Shown here: positions 24,697 through 33,006 of the stretch, piece by piece
How the letters are laid out: every line of letters begins with the position of its first letter
Position numbering within the stretch: the first letter of the stretch is position 1
Translations under genes and position numbers: made by a program
NCBI GenBank assembly: GCA_937925095.1
Contig: CALEXX010000036.1
Span: forward strand, 1 to 38,677
Direction of reading: 5' to 3'
Origin: an uncultured Leptotrichia sp.
Lineage (GTDB): Bacteria > Fusobacteriota > Fusobacteriia > Fusobacteriales > Leptotrichiaceae
DNA: 38,677 nt
The notes under the pieces: model-generated
The model's database searches: none
Told to the model about the DNA's origin: nothing
The model's input: the letters and a program-made list of their open reading frames with translations, nothing else

Positions 24697-25014
24697 TTAT
24701 TTATTTTCGCGTATCTGTTCCATTCTATAATTTAATTCCTCAAAGTCAATGATTTTAGCCTGCCTATGTATCTCCCTGCCTTCATAAAATAGAATAACTA
24801 CTGGGACTGAAAATAGGCTTAATTGTCCAACAGCTTCAGGAATTTCAGATGCTTCGATATGATAAGCGGTAAAATTTTTTTCATTAACAATTTTCTCAAC
24901 TTTTGGCATATCAGAGTGACAGACATTGCAAGTATTCATTGAAACATATAATAAAAAATATTTTTCTTCTTTTATTTTATTAAGTATTTGCTGATAAGTT
25001 TCAAGTTTTTTCAT
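24697..25014 (-). CDS. Thioredoxin-like protein with a CNVC active site
   Basis: A 105-aa cytosolic protein with a thioredoxin fold. It has the redox pair Cys29-x-x-Cys32 in NTCNVC, an extra nearby Cys/His (VCHSD), and the cis-proline segment SVPVVILF with Pro71, followed by EGRE. The active site differs from the classical WCGPC and lacks the Trp, so redox potential and partners probably differ; it could be a reductase for a specific partner. AGGAG precedes the ATG. It is the last gene of a minus-strand group with a DUF4241 gene. Confidence 0.85.
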   Translation of the reverse strand: MKKLETYQQILNKIKEEKYFLLYVSMNTCNVCHSDMPKVEKIVNEKNFTAYHIEASEIPEAVGQLSLFSVPVVILFYEGREIHRQAKIIDFEELNYRMEQIRENK

Positions 25015-25024
25015 AATTGGTCTC

Positions 25025-25213
25025 CTAAATTTCTTTATTTTTTATTGTGTTAACTAGTATTTTAGCAGATTGTACAGCAATTTTTTCAGTGTCCTGGCTA
25101 ATTGTAGATAAATAATTTTTTTCTCTTTTTGAAGACTTTGCTCCGTTAAAAACTATTATTTTTATGCCTTCAGATAAAGAGATATTTCTATTCTTCATCT
25201 TCATCTTCTTCAT
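25025..25213 (-). CDS. Possible 62-aa protein overlapping the DUF4241 gene end
   Basis: A short frame lying between the DUF4241 and thioredoxin-like genes, overlapping the end of the former by 26 nt. Starts are possible at 25213, 25204 and 25198. The GA-rich end of the upstream gene could serve as its ribosome site, suggesting translational coupling. No family is recognised; the product is basic, without a membrane segment. The ordinary-looking amino-acid content and tight packing (10 nt before the next start) favour a real gene, but a broken remnant is possible. Confidence 0.4.
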   Translation of the reverse strand: MKKMKMKNRNISLSEGIKIIVFNGAKSSKREKNYLSTISQDTEKIAVQSAKILVNTIKNKEI

Positions 25214-25949
25214 CAGTTTCTGAATAGGCTAGTTCAATATCAATAAATTCAATGATAAGCTGACATACGTTGTTATCTTTATCATAGGCCAAATACACAG
25301 GATAAATTCCGTCTCCAATTCCTGTCTGGAAAATAGGCAGGTGGTAATCTGTTCCAGGTATTGTCCAGTTTATCCAATCTCCACCATCTCTCTGATATTT
25401 AGGATTATCTTCGTAACTTTTTTGAAATAAATCTGCAAAATAGTCATCATAAAGATTTCCATCTGGATTTTCTTTTAACCACTTTTCATTAAAATCACAA
25501 TATAAATCATGTAATTTTTTATCACAGATACATCCAAGTCCTGCATCAACATAAAATCCAAAAAAGTCTCCCTCTTCTACATTTTCTAAATTTTCGTATC
25601 CTGCCAGAGCTTCTTCAAAGTAACTGATTTCATTGTCATTAAATTTTAATCTGACAGCTGCATATCTGTCACAATCACTGTCATCAGCTTTCATAACACA
25701 GACTTCTGTTCTGAATTCACCGGTAGGAATCCTTTTGAAATATGTTTTTTCATCCCTGTCAACTAAATAAACAAGAGGATCCGCAACTAGAAATTCTCCA
25801 GTAGGAATAGAGCATGGTCCAATATCCATAACATCTAATTCTTTTCCGGCAATTTCCTTTGAGTTGAAGTATTCTTCAAGATTACTGTTAGGCTGTAACT
25901 TATCTTTAACCTTTTCCCAGTTTTCTAACCATTCTTTTGTAGGCTGCAT
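25188..25949 (-). CDS. DUF4241 family protein with acidic tail
   Basis: A 253-aa soluble protein. The family pattern is visible: IPTGEFLVADPLVYLVD near residues 48-64, RIPTGEF repeated near 73-79, then FYVDAGLGCICD and GGDWINWTIPGT. The C-terminus is an acidic run (SETDEEDEDEE). DUF4241 members have no established biochemical role. AAGGAGG precedes the ATG, and an extended -10 promoter lies upstream. It heads a minus-strand unit ending in the thioredoxin-like gene. Confidence 0.75.
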   Translation of the reverse strand: MQPTKEWLENWEKVKDKLQPNSNLEEYFNSKEIAGKELDVMDIGPCSIPTGEFLVADPLVYLVDRDEKTYFKRIPTGEFRTEVCVMKADDSDCDRYAAVRLKFNDNEISYFEEALAGYENLENVEEGDFFGFYVDAGLGCICDKKLHDLYCDFNEKWLKENPDGNLYDDYFADLFQKSYEDNPKYQRDGGDWINWTIPGTDYHLPIFQTGIGDGIYPVYLAYDKDNNVCQLIIEFIDIELAYSETDEEDEDEE

Positions 25950-26007
25950 TATAAAACCTCCTTATTTTCTCTGAAATTTGATTTTCAATTTATGTTATTT
26001 TAAAAAT

Positions 26008-26016
26008 ATTATACCA
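26008..26016 (-). promoter_or_regulatory. Extended -10 promoter for the DUF4241 unit
   Basis: Read on the minus strand, TGGTATAAT is a perfect extended -10 element, about 60 nt before the ATG at 25949. The -35 region is weak, which extended -10 promoters tolerate. Confidence 0.6.
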
Positions 26017-26054
26017 CTTATATTTAGAAAATTACACACAAAAAATAGAAATAT

Positions 26055-26083
26055 TTGAAATGTTATACTAAATATAGTAGAAT
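26055..26083 (+). promoter_or_regulatory. Promoter for tmcAL
   Basis: TTGAAA (26055-26060), a 17-nt spacer and TAGAAT (26078-26083), about 33 nt before the TTG start. It is divergent from the DUF4241 promoter. Confidence 0.65.
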
Positions 26084-26115
26084 GTAAAAAAGAAATAAAA
26101 TTTAGGAGAATAAAA

Positions 26116-27396
26116 TTGCTAAAAATAGGCATAGTTGCAGAGTATAATCCTTTTCATAACGGTCATCTGTATCAGATAGAAGAAATAAAGAGGAGAATGG
26201 AGAAAGATACGCTGATAGTGGCAGTTGTAAGTGGAGATTTTGTTCAGAGGGGAGATTTCTCGTATTTTAATAAGTGGCATAAGACAGAGGCGGCATTAAA
26301 TCATGGAGTGGATATGGTAGTGGAATTGCCATTATATTATTCTGTCCAGAATGCTGAAATTTTTTCTAAAATGTCTACAAAAATACTGGATTATCTTGAA
26401 ATGGACTTTCAGGTTTTCGGGGCTGAAGAAAAGGACATTGAAGTGCTGGACAGGATAATTGAACTGCAGGAAAGGGAGGACTATAAAAAGAACCTTATGG
26501 AGCTCATGAAGAAAGGGAACAGTTACAGTACTTCGCAAAAACTGGCATTGTCAGAATATGGTTATGGTGATGCTGTAAAATCAAACAACATACTTGCCCT
26601 TGAGTATATGAGGACAATGAAGAAGGAAAATCTTGGAATAAAGCCTTACATTATACAGAGGGAAATTTCAGATTATAATGAACAGGAAATAGAAAAAGCC
26701 AGAAAAAGCATTGCAAGTGCAACATTTATAAGGAAAATACTGATAGAAAATGATGCAAATCCTGAAAATGTAAGGGATTTCATTCCTGAGAAAACATATG
26801 AAATTTTGAAAAAAAACTTTGGCTCAGAAAATAAGGAAAATGAAGGGCTTAAATGGAAAAACTTAAGGGAAAATATGTTTAAATTTTTAAAATATAAATT
26901 GTTAATGGAAACAAAGAAAGAAATAATAAAAATATATGATATGAACGACGAAATATATGCTAGAATATACAGAGGTGTTAGTAAATCGAATACATATGAA
27001 GTTTTTCTGAAGGAAGTAAAATCAAGAAATTTTTCAATAAAAAGAATAGAAAGAATAGTACTGAATATCCTGCTTAATATAACAAAAGAAGCAGTTGATT
27101 TTGAACTGGACTATATAAGGGTTCTGGGATTTAATCAGAGAGGGCAGGAATATCTCAGGCAGCTTAAGAAAAAAAAGAAGGTTTACAATGAAAAGTCAGA
27201 TGTGGCAGAAGAAACAGAAAAGTATGAAAAGAAAAATAATGATGAAAAAATCTTTGTAAACTGGAAAAATATTGAAAAAAATGTACATTCAGAAAAAGTT
27301 AAAATAGAAAAAAATGGGTTTCTGCTAAAGGAACTGTTTTTAAATGAAAAGGAAAAACTGAACCCTCTAATTATAAATCAGAGAAAGTTTAAATAG
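26116..27396 (+). CDS. tmcAL: tRNA(Met) cytidine acetate ligase
   Basis: Activates acetate with ATP and attaches it to the wobble cytidine of elongator tRNA-Met (ac4C34). The 426-aa protein opens with the nucleotidyltransferase signature VAEYNPFHNGH (residues 7-17), then VSGDFVQRGD and a FGAEEKD segment, all typical of COG1323 (formerly YlbM). The start is TTG at 26116, supported by AGGAGA (26104-26109); the family motif begins at once, so no upstream or downstream ATG fits. It leads an apparent unit with the hydrolase gene 12 nt downstream. Confidence 0.9.
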   Translation: MLKIGIVAEYNPFHNGHLYQIEEIKRRMEKDTLIVAVVSGDFVQRGDFSYFNKWHKTEAALNHGVDMVVELPLYYSVQNAEIFSKMSTKILDYLEMDFQVFGAEEKDIEVLDRIIELQEREDYKKNLMELMKKGNSYSTSQKLALSEYGYGDAVKSNNILALEYMRTMKKENLGIKPYIIQREISDYNEQEIEKARKSIASATFIRKILIENDANPENVRDFIPEKTYEILKKNFGSENKENEGLKWKNLRENMFKFLKYKLLMETKKEIIKIYDMNDEIYARIYRGVSKSNTYEVFLKEVKSRNFSIKRIERIVLNILLNITKEAVDFELDYIRVLGFNQRGQEYLRQLKKKKKVYNEKSDVAEETEKYEKKNNDEKIFVNWKNIEKNVHSEKVKIEKNGFLLKELFLNEKEKLNPLIINQRKFK

Positions 27397-27407
27397 GAGG
27401 AGTAATA

Positions 27408-28505
27408 ATGGGAGTATTAATTACGATAAATGTACTGTTTATGATATTTTTCTTTGTACTGGCGTATATGTCAATAAGATATTTTATAAATCAGATTGAA
27501 AAATATCCAAGAATAACTTTGGAAGAAGTTTACAACAGTAAGAAACTTCGGATGAAATATAACATAGAGGATAAAGTAAATCCAATGGATTATGGTTATA
27601 ACTATAAGGAAATACCTTATAAATCAGGAAAAATACAGCTTCATGGGTGGCTGTTGGAAAATAAGGATGCAGAAAAGACTATGATAATTTCTCATGGAAG
27701 GGGAGTTAACAGGCTTGCTGCGTTACAATATCTGCAAATATTCAAAGATACTTCTCTTGACAAGGAATACAGTTTCTTTATTCCGGACTTGAGAAATTCC
27801 GGGAAATCAGACATTTCAAGAACTAAAATGGGATACTGTTTTGGCCAGGATATTTACAATACAATGCTTATGCTGAATGAAAAATTTGGAAAAAATAATT
27901 TTGTTCTTTATGGATTTTCACAAGGTGGAATGGGGTCTGCAATTGCAGCAAAGATATTCAACAACGGACTTAGAAAAAAAGGTATAAAAGTGGACAAGAT
28001 GATACTTGACAGTTCCATTTCAAATATAAGAAAAAAAGTAAAGGAAGATGCTAAAAAAAGAAGAGTTCCAAAGTTTATTGTAAGTGTTGTTGTCAGAGTG
28101 TTTAACTTCAGGGTTGGAAATAAACTGGATAAACTAAGACTTTCATATCTGCTGAGAAGAATACCTACCTTAATAATACAGACTAAAAGTGACAAGGCTA
28201 CAACCTACGGTATGCTTATGGAAGAATATAACGAAATAGCTCAGAATAAGAATGTTCAGCTGAAGGTTTTTGAAAGAGGTTCACATACAAGAATATATGC
28301 AGAACAGGATTATAAAGAAGAATATACTGAAGCAGTTGCAAATTTCCTTAAAGATAAAGTGGTAAACAGTGCTCAGGAAGAGACTGATAAGAAAACTGGG
28401 CAGGAAGCAGAAACTGTAAAAGTGGAAGCGGATGAAAATGCAAATGATAAAGGTTCAGAATACTATGAAAAATTTTCTGACTTTGATTTTGATGATAATG
28501 AATAA
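27408..28505 (+). CDS. Alpha/beta hydrolase with N-terminal membrane anchor
   Basis: A 365-aa protein with one hydrophobic helix (about residues 4-26). The hydrolase domain has the oxyanion segment MIISHGRGVNR, the DLRNSGKS loop, the nucleophile elbow YGFSQGGMG with Ser, and His in the late ERGSHTR segment. The last 45 or so residues are low-complexity, rich in Glu, Asp and Lys. It resembles YqkD/FrsA-like serine hydrolases found near the membrane; the substrate is unknown. AGGAGG precedes the ATG, and it begins 12 nt after tmcAL. Confidence 0.8.
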   Translation: MGVLITINVLFMIFFFVLAYMSIRYFINQIEKYPRITLEEVYNSKKLRMKYNIEDKVNPMDYGYNYKEIPYKSGKIQLHGWLLENKDAEKTMIISHGRGVNRLAALQYLQIFKDTSLDKEYSFFIPDLRNSGKSDISRTKMGYCFGQDIYNTMLMLNEKFGKNNFVLYGFSQGGMGSAIAAKIFNNGLRKKGIKVDKMILDSSISNIRKKVKEDAKKRRVPKFIVSVVVRVFNFRVGNKLDKLRLSYLLRRIPTLIIQTKSDKATTYGMLMEEYNEIAQNKNVQLKVFERGSHTRIYAEQDYKEEYTEAVANFLKDKVVNSAQEETDKKTGQEAETVKVEADENANDKGSEYYEKFSDFDFDDNE

Positions 28506-28569
28506 AATAAAAAAGCAAATTAAAGAGAAAAAGTGTTTGAAATAAATACTTTGGAAAATGGAGAAAAAT

Positions 28570-29892
28570 ATGTCTAAAATGACAAAAAGTAAATATATTA
28601 TTTATGGTCTTGGGGTTTCATATTTTATGATAGACCAGATTTATAACCAGTGGCTTTCGTATTATTATTTGCCACCTGAAACAGAAAAGAATCTTGTTCC
28701 GTTACTGAAACCTCAGTATCTTGTCCTGGCATTTGTTTTTGCCAGAATTATTGATGCAGTGTCAGATCCTGTTGTGGGATATTTATCTGACAATTCAAAA
28801 TCACGTTTTGGTAAAAGGTCAATATTCATGTTAATAGGAGGATTGCCGCTTGGACTTCTTACAATCATGTATTTTTATCCTGTAAAGAGTTCACAAATGG
28901 CAACGCTGATTTATCTGTCAATTGTTGGAGGACTTTACTTTACGGCATATACTCTTGTTGCCGCACCTTACAATGCCTTAATTCCTGATTTGGCGACCAA
29001 TAAGGAAGAAAGGTTGAACCTGTCTACAATGCAGTCAACCTTCAGGCTGATATTTACCGGAGTGGCGATGGTTCTTCCGGGAATTCTCATATCAAAATTT
29101 GGTATGGTAAACGGAGTCATGAATACAGAAGTTGGAATACGTAAAACAGTTATTCTGATTACGATACTGTCAGTGCTTGGGATTTATGCATGTGTATTTT
29201 TCCTTAAGGAGAAACAGCTGACACAGAACCGTCCTAAAAGTGAATCACTTGGATTTATGAAATCTGTTTCACATTTAAAGGATAAGGAAATTATACTGTA
29301 TTTTTTAGGATATTTCTTTTTCTTCTGTGGATTTAATATACTTCGTGGAGATTTGACATATTATCTGAGTGCAGTAATGCAGAAGGATATAAAATTCCTT
29401 ACGGTAATATCGGTTATACTATTTGGAATGGCAGGACTGTTTTTCCCGATTACAAATAAATTTGGGAAAAAATATTCATATAAGAAGGTACTGATAGCAG
29501 ATATGCTGCTTTTAATAGTTGGAACTTTTGGACTGTTATTTATAAATAAAAATACTTCAATCTTTGCCTACGTATTTTTCATAATCTGTGGAACAGGATT
29601 GAGTGGAGCCGCATTTATTTTTCCTCAGGCTATGTTAAGTGAAATTTCTGCAAAACTGTCGGAAACTAAAAAAGTGAGTCTGGAAGGATTCATGTTTGGT
29701 ATACAGGGAATGTTCCTAAAACTTGCGTTTCTGGTACAGCAGGTTGTACAGTCGACTTTACTTGTTGTTGGAAACAATAATACCGAAGGCGTAAAAGGTG
29801 CAACAGAACTTGGAGTTAAAGTGACACTTGTTGTGGCACTGGTACTGTTTGCTGCATCACTGTTTTTCTATAACTTGAAGAAAGAAGACTAG
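28570..29892 (+). CDS. GPH family sugar:cation symporter (MFS)
   Basis: A 12-helix major-facilitator transporter of the glycoside-pentoside-hexuronide type. The family motif DAVSDPVVGYLSDNSKSRFG, followed by KRS, lies near residue 65, between helices 2 and 3. Members import sugars or glycosides with Na+ or H+; the substrate cannot be told here and no glycosidase is adjacent. The frame allows ATG 28558, but GGAG (28560-28563) lies 6 nt before ATG 28570, which is preferred (440 aa); the difference is four residues. It follows the hydrolase by 64 nt and precedes the transketolase pair by 165 nt. Confidence 0.87.
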   Translation: MSKMTKSKYIIYGLGVSYFMIDQIYNQWLSYYYLPPETEKNLVPLLKPQYLVLAFVFARIIDAVSDPVVGYLSDNSKSRFGKRSIFMLIGGLPLGLLTIMYFYPVKSSQMATLIYLSIVGGLYFTAYTLVAAPYNALIPDLATNKEERLNLSTMQSTFRLIFTGVAMVLPGILISKFGMVNGVMNTEVGIRKTVILITILSVLGIYACVFFLKEKQLTQNRPKSESLGFMKSVSHLKDKEIILYFLGYFFFFCGFNILRGDLTYYLSAVMQKDIKFLTVISVILFGMAGLFFPITNKFGKKYSYKKVLIADMLLLIVGTFGLLFINKNTSIFAYVFFIICGTGLSGAAFIFPQAMLSEISAKLSETKKVSLEGFMFGIQGMFLKLAFLVQQVVQSTLLVVGNNNTEGVKGATELGVKVTLVVALVLFAASLFFYNLKKED

Positions 29893-30057
29893 ACGTAAAT
29901 GAATAAGGTTTTGATATATTGATTTTCAATAATTGAAGCTGTTCCGGATAAAATAACCTGTACTTTAAGTAAATAAGGATGCAGGGACTGTAATTATGGG
30001 AATTATATATATTGTGATTATATAAACTAGAAAAAAATAATAATAATGGAGGTTTTT

Positions 30058-30867
30058 ATGGAAATTAAAGAGTTGCAGAAAATTGCAAAAGACTTAAGAA
30101 GAGACATCATTGAAATGATTTACAGAGCTAAATCAGGACATCCTGGAGGATCATTATCAATAGCTGATATTATGGCTGTGCTATACTGGAATGAAATGAA
30201 TGTGGATCCTGCAAATCCAAAAATGGAAAACAGGGACAGATTTGTATTAAGTAAGGGGCATGCTGCACCAGCACTTTATGCATCATTGATAGAAAAAGGA
30301 TATGCAAGCAAGGATCTGATACCTACTTTAAGAAGATGGCATTCACCATTGCAAGGACACCCTGATATGAAAAAACTTCCAGGAGTTGAAATGTCAACAG
30401 GATCTCTGGGACAAGGACTTTCAGCAGCAAACGGAATGGCTATAAGTGCAAAAATTTACGGAAATGACTACAGAGTGTATGCAATATTAGGAGACGGAGA
30501 ATTACAGGAAGGTCAAATATGGGAAGCGGCAATGACAGCGGCTCACTACAAACTTGATAACGTAGTTGCAATCGTAGATTACAACAATCTTCAAATTGAC
30601 GGAAAAGTATCTGATGTAATGGATGTTTCTCCAGTTGCAGACAAATTTAAAGCATTTAACTGGCACGTAATAGAAATAGACGGGCATAATTATGATGAAA
30701 TAATAAAAGCTTTTGCTGAAGCCAGAACTGTAAAGGGAAAACCAACAGCAATAATTGCTAATACTGTAAAAGGTAAGGGAGTTTCTTTCATGGAAAATAA
30801 TGCAGGATTCCACGGAGCTGCTCCGAATGATGAAGAGTATAAAAAAGCTATGGAAGAATTACAATAG
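30058..30867 (+). CDS. Transketolase, N-terminal (TPP-binding) subunit
   Basis: First half of a split transketolase, which interconverts pentose, triose and hexose phosphates and makes erythrose 4-phosphate. The 269-aa subunit has SGHPGGSLSIADI near the start, SKGHAAPALY, TGSLGQGLS, and the thiamine diphosphate motif GDGELQEG extending to NNLQIDG. An ATG at 30046 is in frame, but GGAGG lies between it and ATG 30058, so 30058 is the start. It ends 12 nt before its partner subunit. The split form is common in fermentative bacteria and archaea. Confidence 0.94.
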   Translation: MEIKELQKIAKDLRRDIIEMIYRAKSGHPGGSLSIADIMAVLYWNEMNVDPANPKMENRDRFVLSKGHAAPALYASLIEKGYASKDLIPTLRRWHSPLQGHPDMKKLPGVEMSTGSLGQGLSAANGMAISAKIYGNDYRVYAILGDGELQEGQIWEAAMTAAHYKLDNVVAIVDYNNLQIDGKVSDVMDVSPVADKFKAFNWHVIEIDGHNYDEIIKAFAEARTVKGKPTAIIANTVKGKGVSFMENNAGFHGAAPNDEEYKKAMEELQ

Positions 30868-30879
30868 GAGGTATGGATA

Positions 30880-31806
30880 ATGGAAAAGAAATCAACTAGA
30901 CAGGCATATGGAGAAGCATTAGCTAAATTAGGAAGAGAAAATAAAGATGTAGTAGTATTGGAAGCGGATTTATCAAAATCAACAATGACAGTATTTTTCA
31001 AAAAAGAATTCCCTGAAAGACATATAAACGTAGGTATAGCAGAAGCTGATATGATAGGAACTGCAGCTGGAATAGCATCAACAGGAAAAATTCCTTTTGC
31101 ATCAACATTTGCACATTTTGCTGCAGGAAGAGCATTTGACCAGATAAGAAACAGTGTCGCTTATCCTAAATTAAATGTTAAAATATGTCCTACTCACGCA
31201 GGAGTTTCATTAGGAGAAGACGGAGGATCACACCAGTCGGTAGAAGATATGGCTTTAATGAGATCATTACCTGGAATGGTTGTATTATCTCCTGCTGATG
31301 CTATTGAAACTGAAAAAATGATTTTTGCAGTTGCAGAATATGAAGGGCCTGTTTATGTAAGATTGGGAAGATTGAACATTCCTGTATTATTTGATGAAAA
31401 CTATAAGTTTGAAATAGGAAAAGCTCATACTCTTACTGAAGGAAATGACGTTGCCATAATCGCTACAGGACTTATGGTTTACGAAGCGTCAGAAGCGGCT
31501 AAATTACTTGAAAAAGAAGGAATAAAAGCAAGAGTAATAAATATGTCTACTATAAAACCTCTGGATGAAGAGACAGTATTAAAAGCTGCAAAAGAATGTA
31601 AATTTATCGTAACAAGTGAAGAACATTCAGTAGTGGGAGGACTTGGAAGTGCTGTTTCAGAGTACTTGTCAGAAGTACACCCTACAAAAGTTGTAAAGCA
31701 TGGAATTTATGATGTGTTTGGACAAAGTGCTGATGGAGAAACAATGCTTAACAACTATAACTTAAGAGCAAAAGATATTGCTGAACTTGTTTTGAAGAAT
31801 AGATAA
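30880..31806 (+). CDS. Transketolase, C-terminal (pyrimidine-binding) subunit
   Basis: Second half of the split transketolase, 308 aa. It carries the Pyr domain (LEADLSKST, NVGIAEADMIGTAAG, PFASTFAHF), the THAGVSLGEDGGSHQSVEDM loop that completes the active site, and the C-terminal domain with ATGLMV and SEEHSVVGGLGSA. GGAGG precedes the ATG. It is distinguished from DXP synthase by being a separate short subunit next to a matching N-half. A terminator hairpin follows at 31821-31925. Confidence 0.94.
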   Translation: MEKKSTRQAYGEALAKLGRENKDVVVLEADLSKSTMTVFFKKEFPERHINVGIAEADMIGTAAGIASTGKIPFASTFAHFAAGRAFDQIRNSVAYPKLNVKICPTHAGVSLGEDGGSHQSVEDMALMRSLPGMVVLSPADAIETEKMIFAVAEYEGPVYVRLGRLNIPVLFDENYKFEIGKAHTLTEGNDVAIIATGLMVYEASEAAKLLEKEGIKARVINMSTIKPLDEETVLKAAKECKFIVTSEEHSVVGGLGSAVSEYLSEVHPTKVVKHGIYDVFGQSADGETMLNNYNLRAKDIAELVLKNR

Positions 31807-31820
31807 AGATAATGTAATAT

Positions 31821-31925
31821 AAAAAAGAGACTATGTCAAAGTGGAATATTTGAAATTATAAATAATTTATAAATATAATTTTCATATGTTTTGTGGATTT
31901 TTCTTTGAGGAGGTCTCTTTTTTTG
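31821..31925 (+). terminator. Terminator after the transketolase genes
   Basis: AAAAAAGAGAC (31821-31831) pairs with GTCTCTTTTTT (31913 onward). Inside, TCAAAG pairs with CTTTGA, leaving a loop of about 65 nt, and a T run follows. The remainder of the 444-nt gap before cas6 (31807-32250) holds the direct repeats and promoter listed below. I see no CRISPR array and no convincing gene there. Confidence 0.65.
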
Positions 31926-31936
31926 TTGGGAATTTT

Positions 31937-32008
31937 TTACAAAATGCACTATTAAAATAGAAAATAATAACAAACAATAATCTTTACATTACAAAATGCT
32001 ACTATTAA
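31937..32008 (+). repeat. Two near-identical 19/20-nt direct repeats upstream of cas6
   Basis: TTACAAAATGCACTATTAA (31937-31955) recurs as TTACAAAATGCTACTATTAA (31989-32008), differing by one inserted T, with starts 52 nt apart. They lie upstream of the cas promoter. Confidence 0.7.
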
Positions 32009-32064
32009 TTTCTTCGTTAGTATATAATACATTAAATATGAATATAAGTCAATAAAAGGGAAAA

Positions 32065-32087
32065 TTGTAATAAAAGTTGTAATAAAA
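32065..32087 (+). repeat. Tandem 11-nt repeat just upstream of the cas promoter
   Basis: TTGTAATAAAA occurs at 32065-32075 and again at 32077-32087, separated by one G (period 12), seven bases before the TTGACA box. The layout suits a regulator-binding site on one face of the helix, but AT-rich chance is possible. Confidence 0.6.
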
Positions 32088-32093
32088 TTCATC

Positions 32094-32121
32094 TTGACAA
32101 TTTAAAAAAATATTTTAACAT
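32094..32121 (+). promoter_or_regulatory. Probable cas operon promoter
   Basis: A perfect TTGACA at 32094-32099 is followed after 16 nt by TAACAT (32116-32121). A perfect TATAAT at 32131-32136 is too far from this -35. The start site is therefore uncertain, but promoter elements clearly cluster here, about 130 nt before cas6. Confidence 0.5.
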
Positions 32122-32250
32122 ATAACAAACTATAATAGGATGAAAAATATTATTTGAAAACTATTTACTTTTTAAAAAAATGAGATATACTAATATTGAG
32201 TTTTACAAGTTATTATTAAAAATAACAAGTAAGAGAGGAGAGATGAAGAA

Positions 32251-32979
32251 ATGAGATTTAAAATTACATGTGAGATTGTAGAAGGAGATAGCTTTTCTCA
32301 AGATTATAGAAGATCCATATTAAAACTTTTCAAGACAGGACTTTGCAAATATGAATTCGTATTTGATGAATTTTTCAATTCTAATAAAACAAAAAAATAT
32401 TCATGGAGTGTTTATTTTAAAAATTCAAAATTTGAAAAAGGCAGGGTATATCTGCAAGATGAAAAAAAAGAATTTATTATTAATTTTTCTGTATTAAATA
32501 ACAGCGACAGTATCAATATATTTAATGCATTTATATCTATTAAATATAAAGAAATTAAAATTTCAGAAGGACTTGTTGTTAAAGTTACAGGAGTAAATAA
32601 ACTTCCTCATTCAAATATAGATAAAGATAGATTGATTGCTAAAACAATGTCACCAATAGTTTGTCGTGATCATAAGAAGGATACGGGGGAAGATGTCTAC
32701 TATACAGGAGAAGATAATGAGTTTACAGAAATAATAAAAAGAAATTTATATTCTGAATTAAAAGAAGAATATGGAGAATACATACAAAAAGATATAGAAA
32801 ATTTAACTATAAATAGTGAAAAACTAAAAAAAATAGTAGTAAAATTTTATAATAAAACTATAAATGCTTCAATCGGAATAGTCAGTTTCACAGGAAAATC
32901 ATATTTGCTGGACTATATTTATAATAGAGGAATGGGTAGTTTGACAGGTTCGGGATACGGTTTGCTGGAAATGATTTAA
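32251..32979 (+). CDS. cas6: CRISPR-associated endoribonuclease Cas6
   Basis: Cuts the CRISPR transcript within its repeats to give mature crRNAs. The 242-aa protein ends with the family's glycine-rich loop GMGSLTGSGYGLLEM (227-241), preceded by GIVSFTG, and has two ferredoxin-like halves by length. A His in NKLPHSN may be catalytic, but the position varies in this family. The start follows AGAGGAG at 10 nt. It is the first gene of the cas operon, and cas8 starts 27 nt later. Confidence 0.9.
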   Translation: MRFKITCEIVEGDSFSQDYRRSILKLFKTGLCKYEFVFDEFFNSNKTKKYSWSVYFKNSKFEKGRVYLQDEKKEFIINFSVLNNSDSINIFNAFISIKYKEIKISEGLVVKVTGVNKLPHSNIDKDRLIAKTMSPIVCRDHKKDTGEDVYYTGEDNEFTEIIKRNLYSELKEEYGEYIQKDIENLTINSEKLKKIVVKFYNKTINASIGIVSFTGKSYLLDYIYNRGMGSLTGSGYGLLEMI

Positions 32980-33006
32980 GATAGAAAGATAGAAAAAGGA
33001 GGAAAA

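Noticed and set aside
26116..26118. tmcAL lacking a start codon
   Set aside because: TTG with a well-placed AGGAGA site gives the exact family N-terminus, so it is an alternative start rather than damage.
29893..30057. Possible riboswitch before the transketolase genes
   Set aside because: Only a short CCTG/CAGG pairing is visible, with no conserved riboswitch core that I can recognise and no terminator-antiterminator pair.
30058..31806. Transketolase split in two genes, possibly by a frameshift
   Set aside because: Each half has its own ribosome site and complete domains, and the two-subunit form is well known in fermentative bacteria, so this is a normal arrangement.
31926..32250. Degenerate CRISPR array upstream of cas6
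   Set aside because: Only two copies of a 19/20-nt repeat, 52 nt apart, and an 11-nt tandem pair are present. There is no roughly 30-nt repeat with regular spacers.
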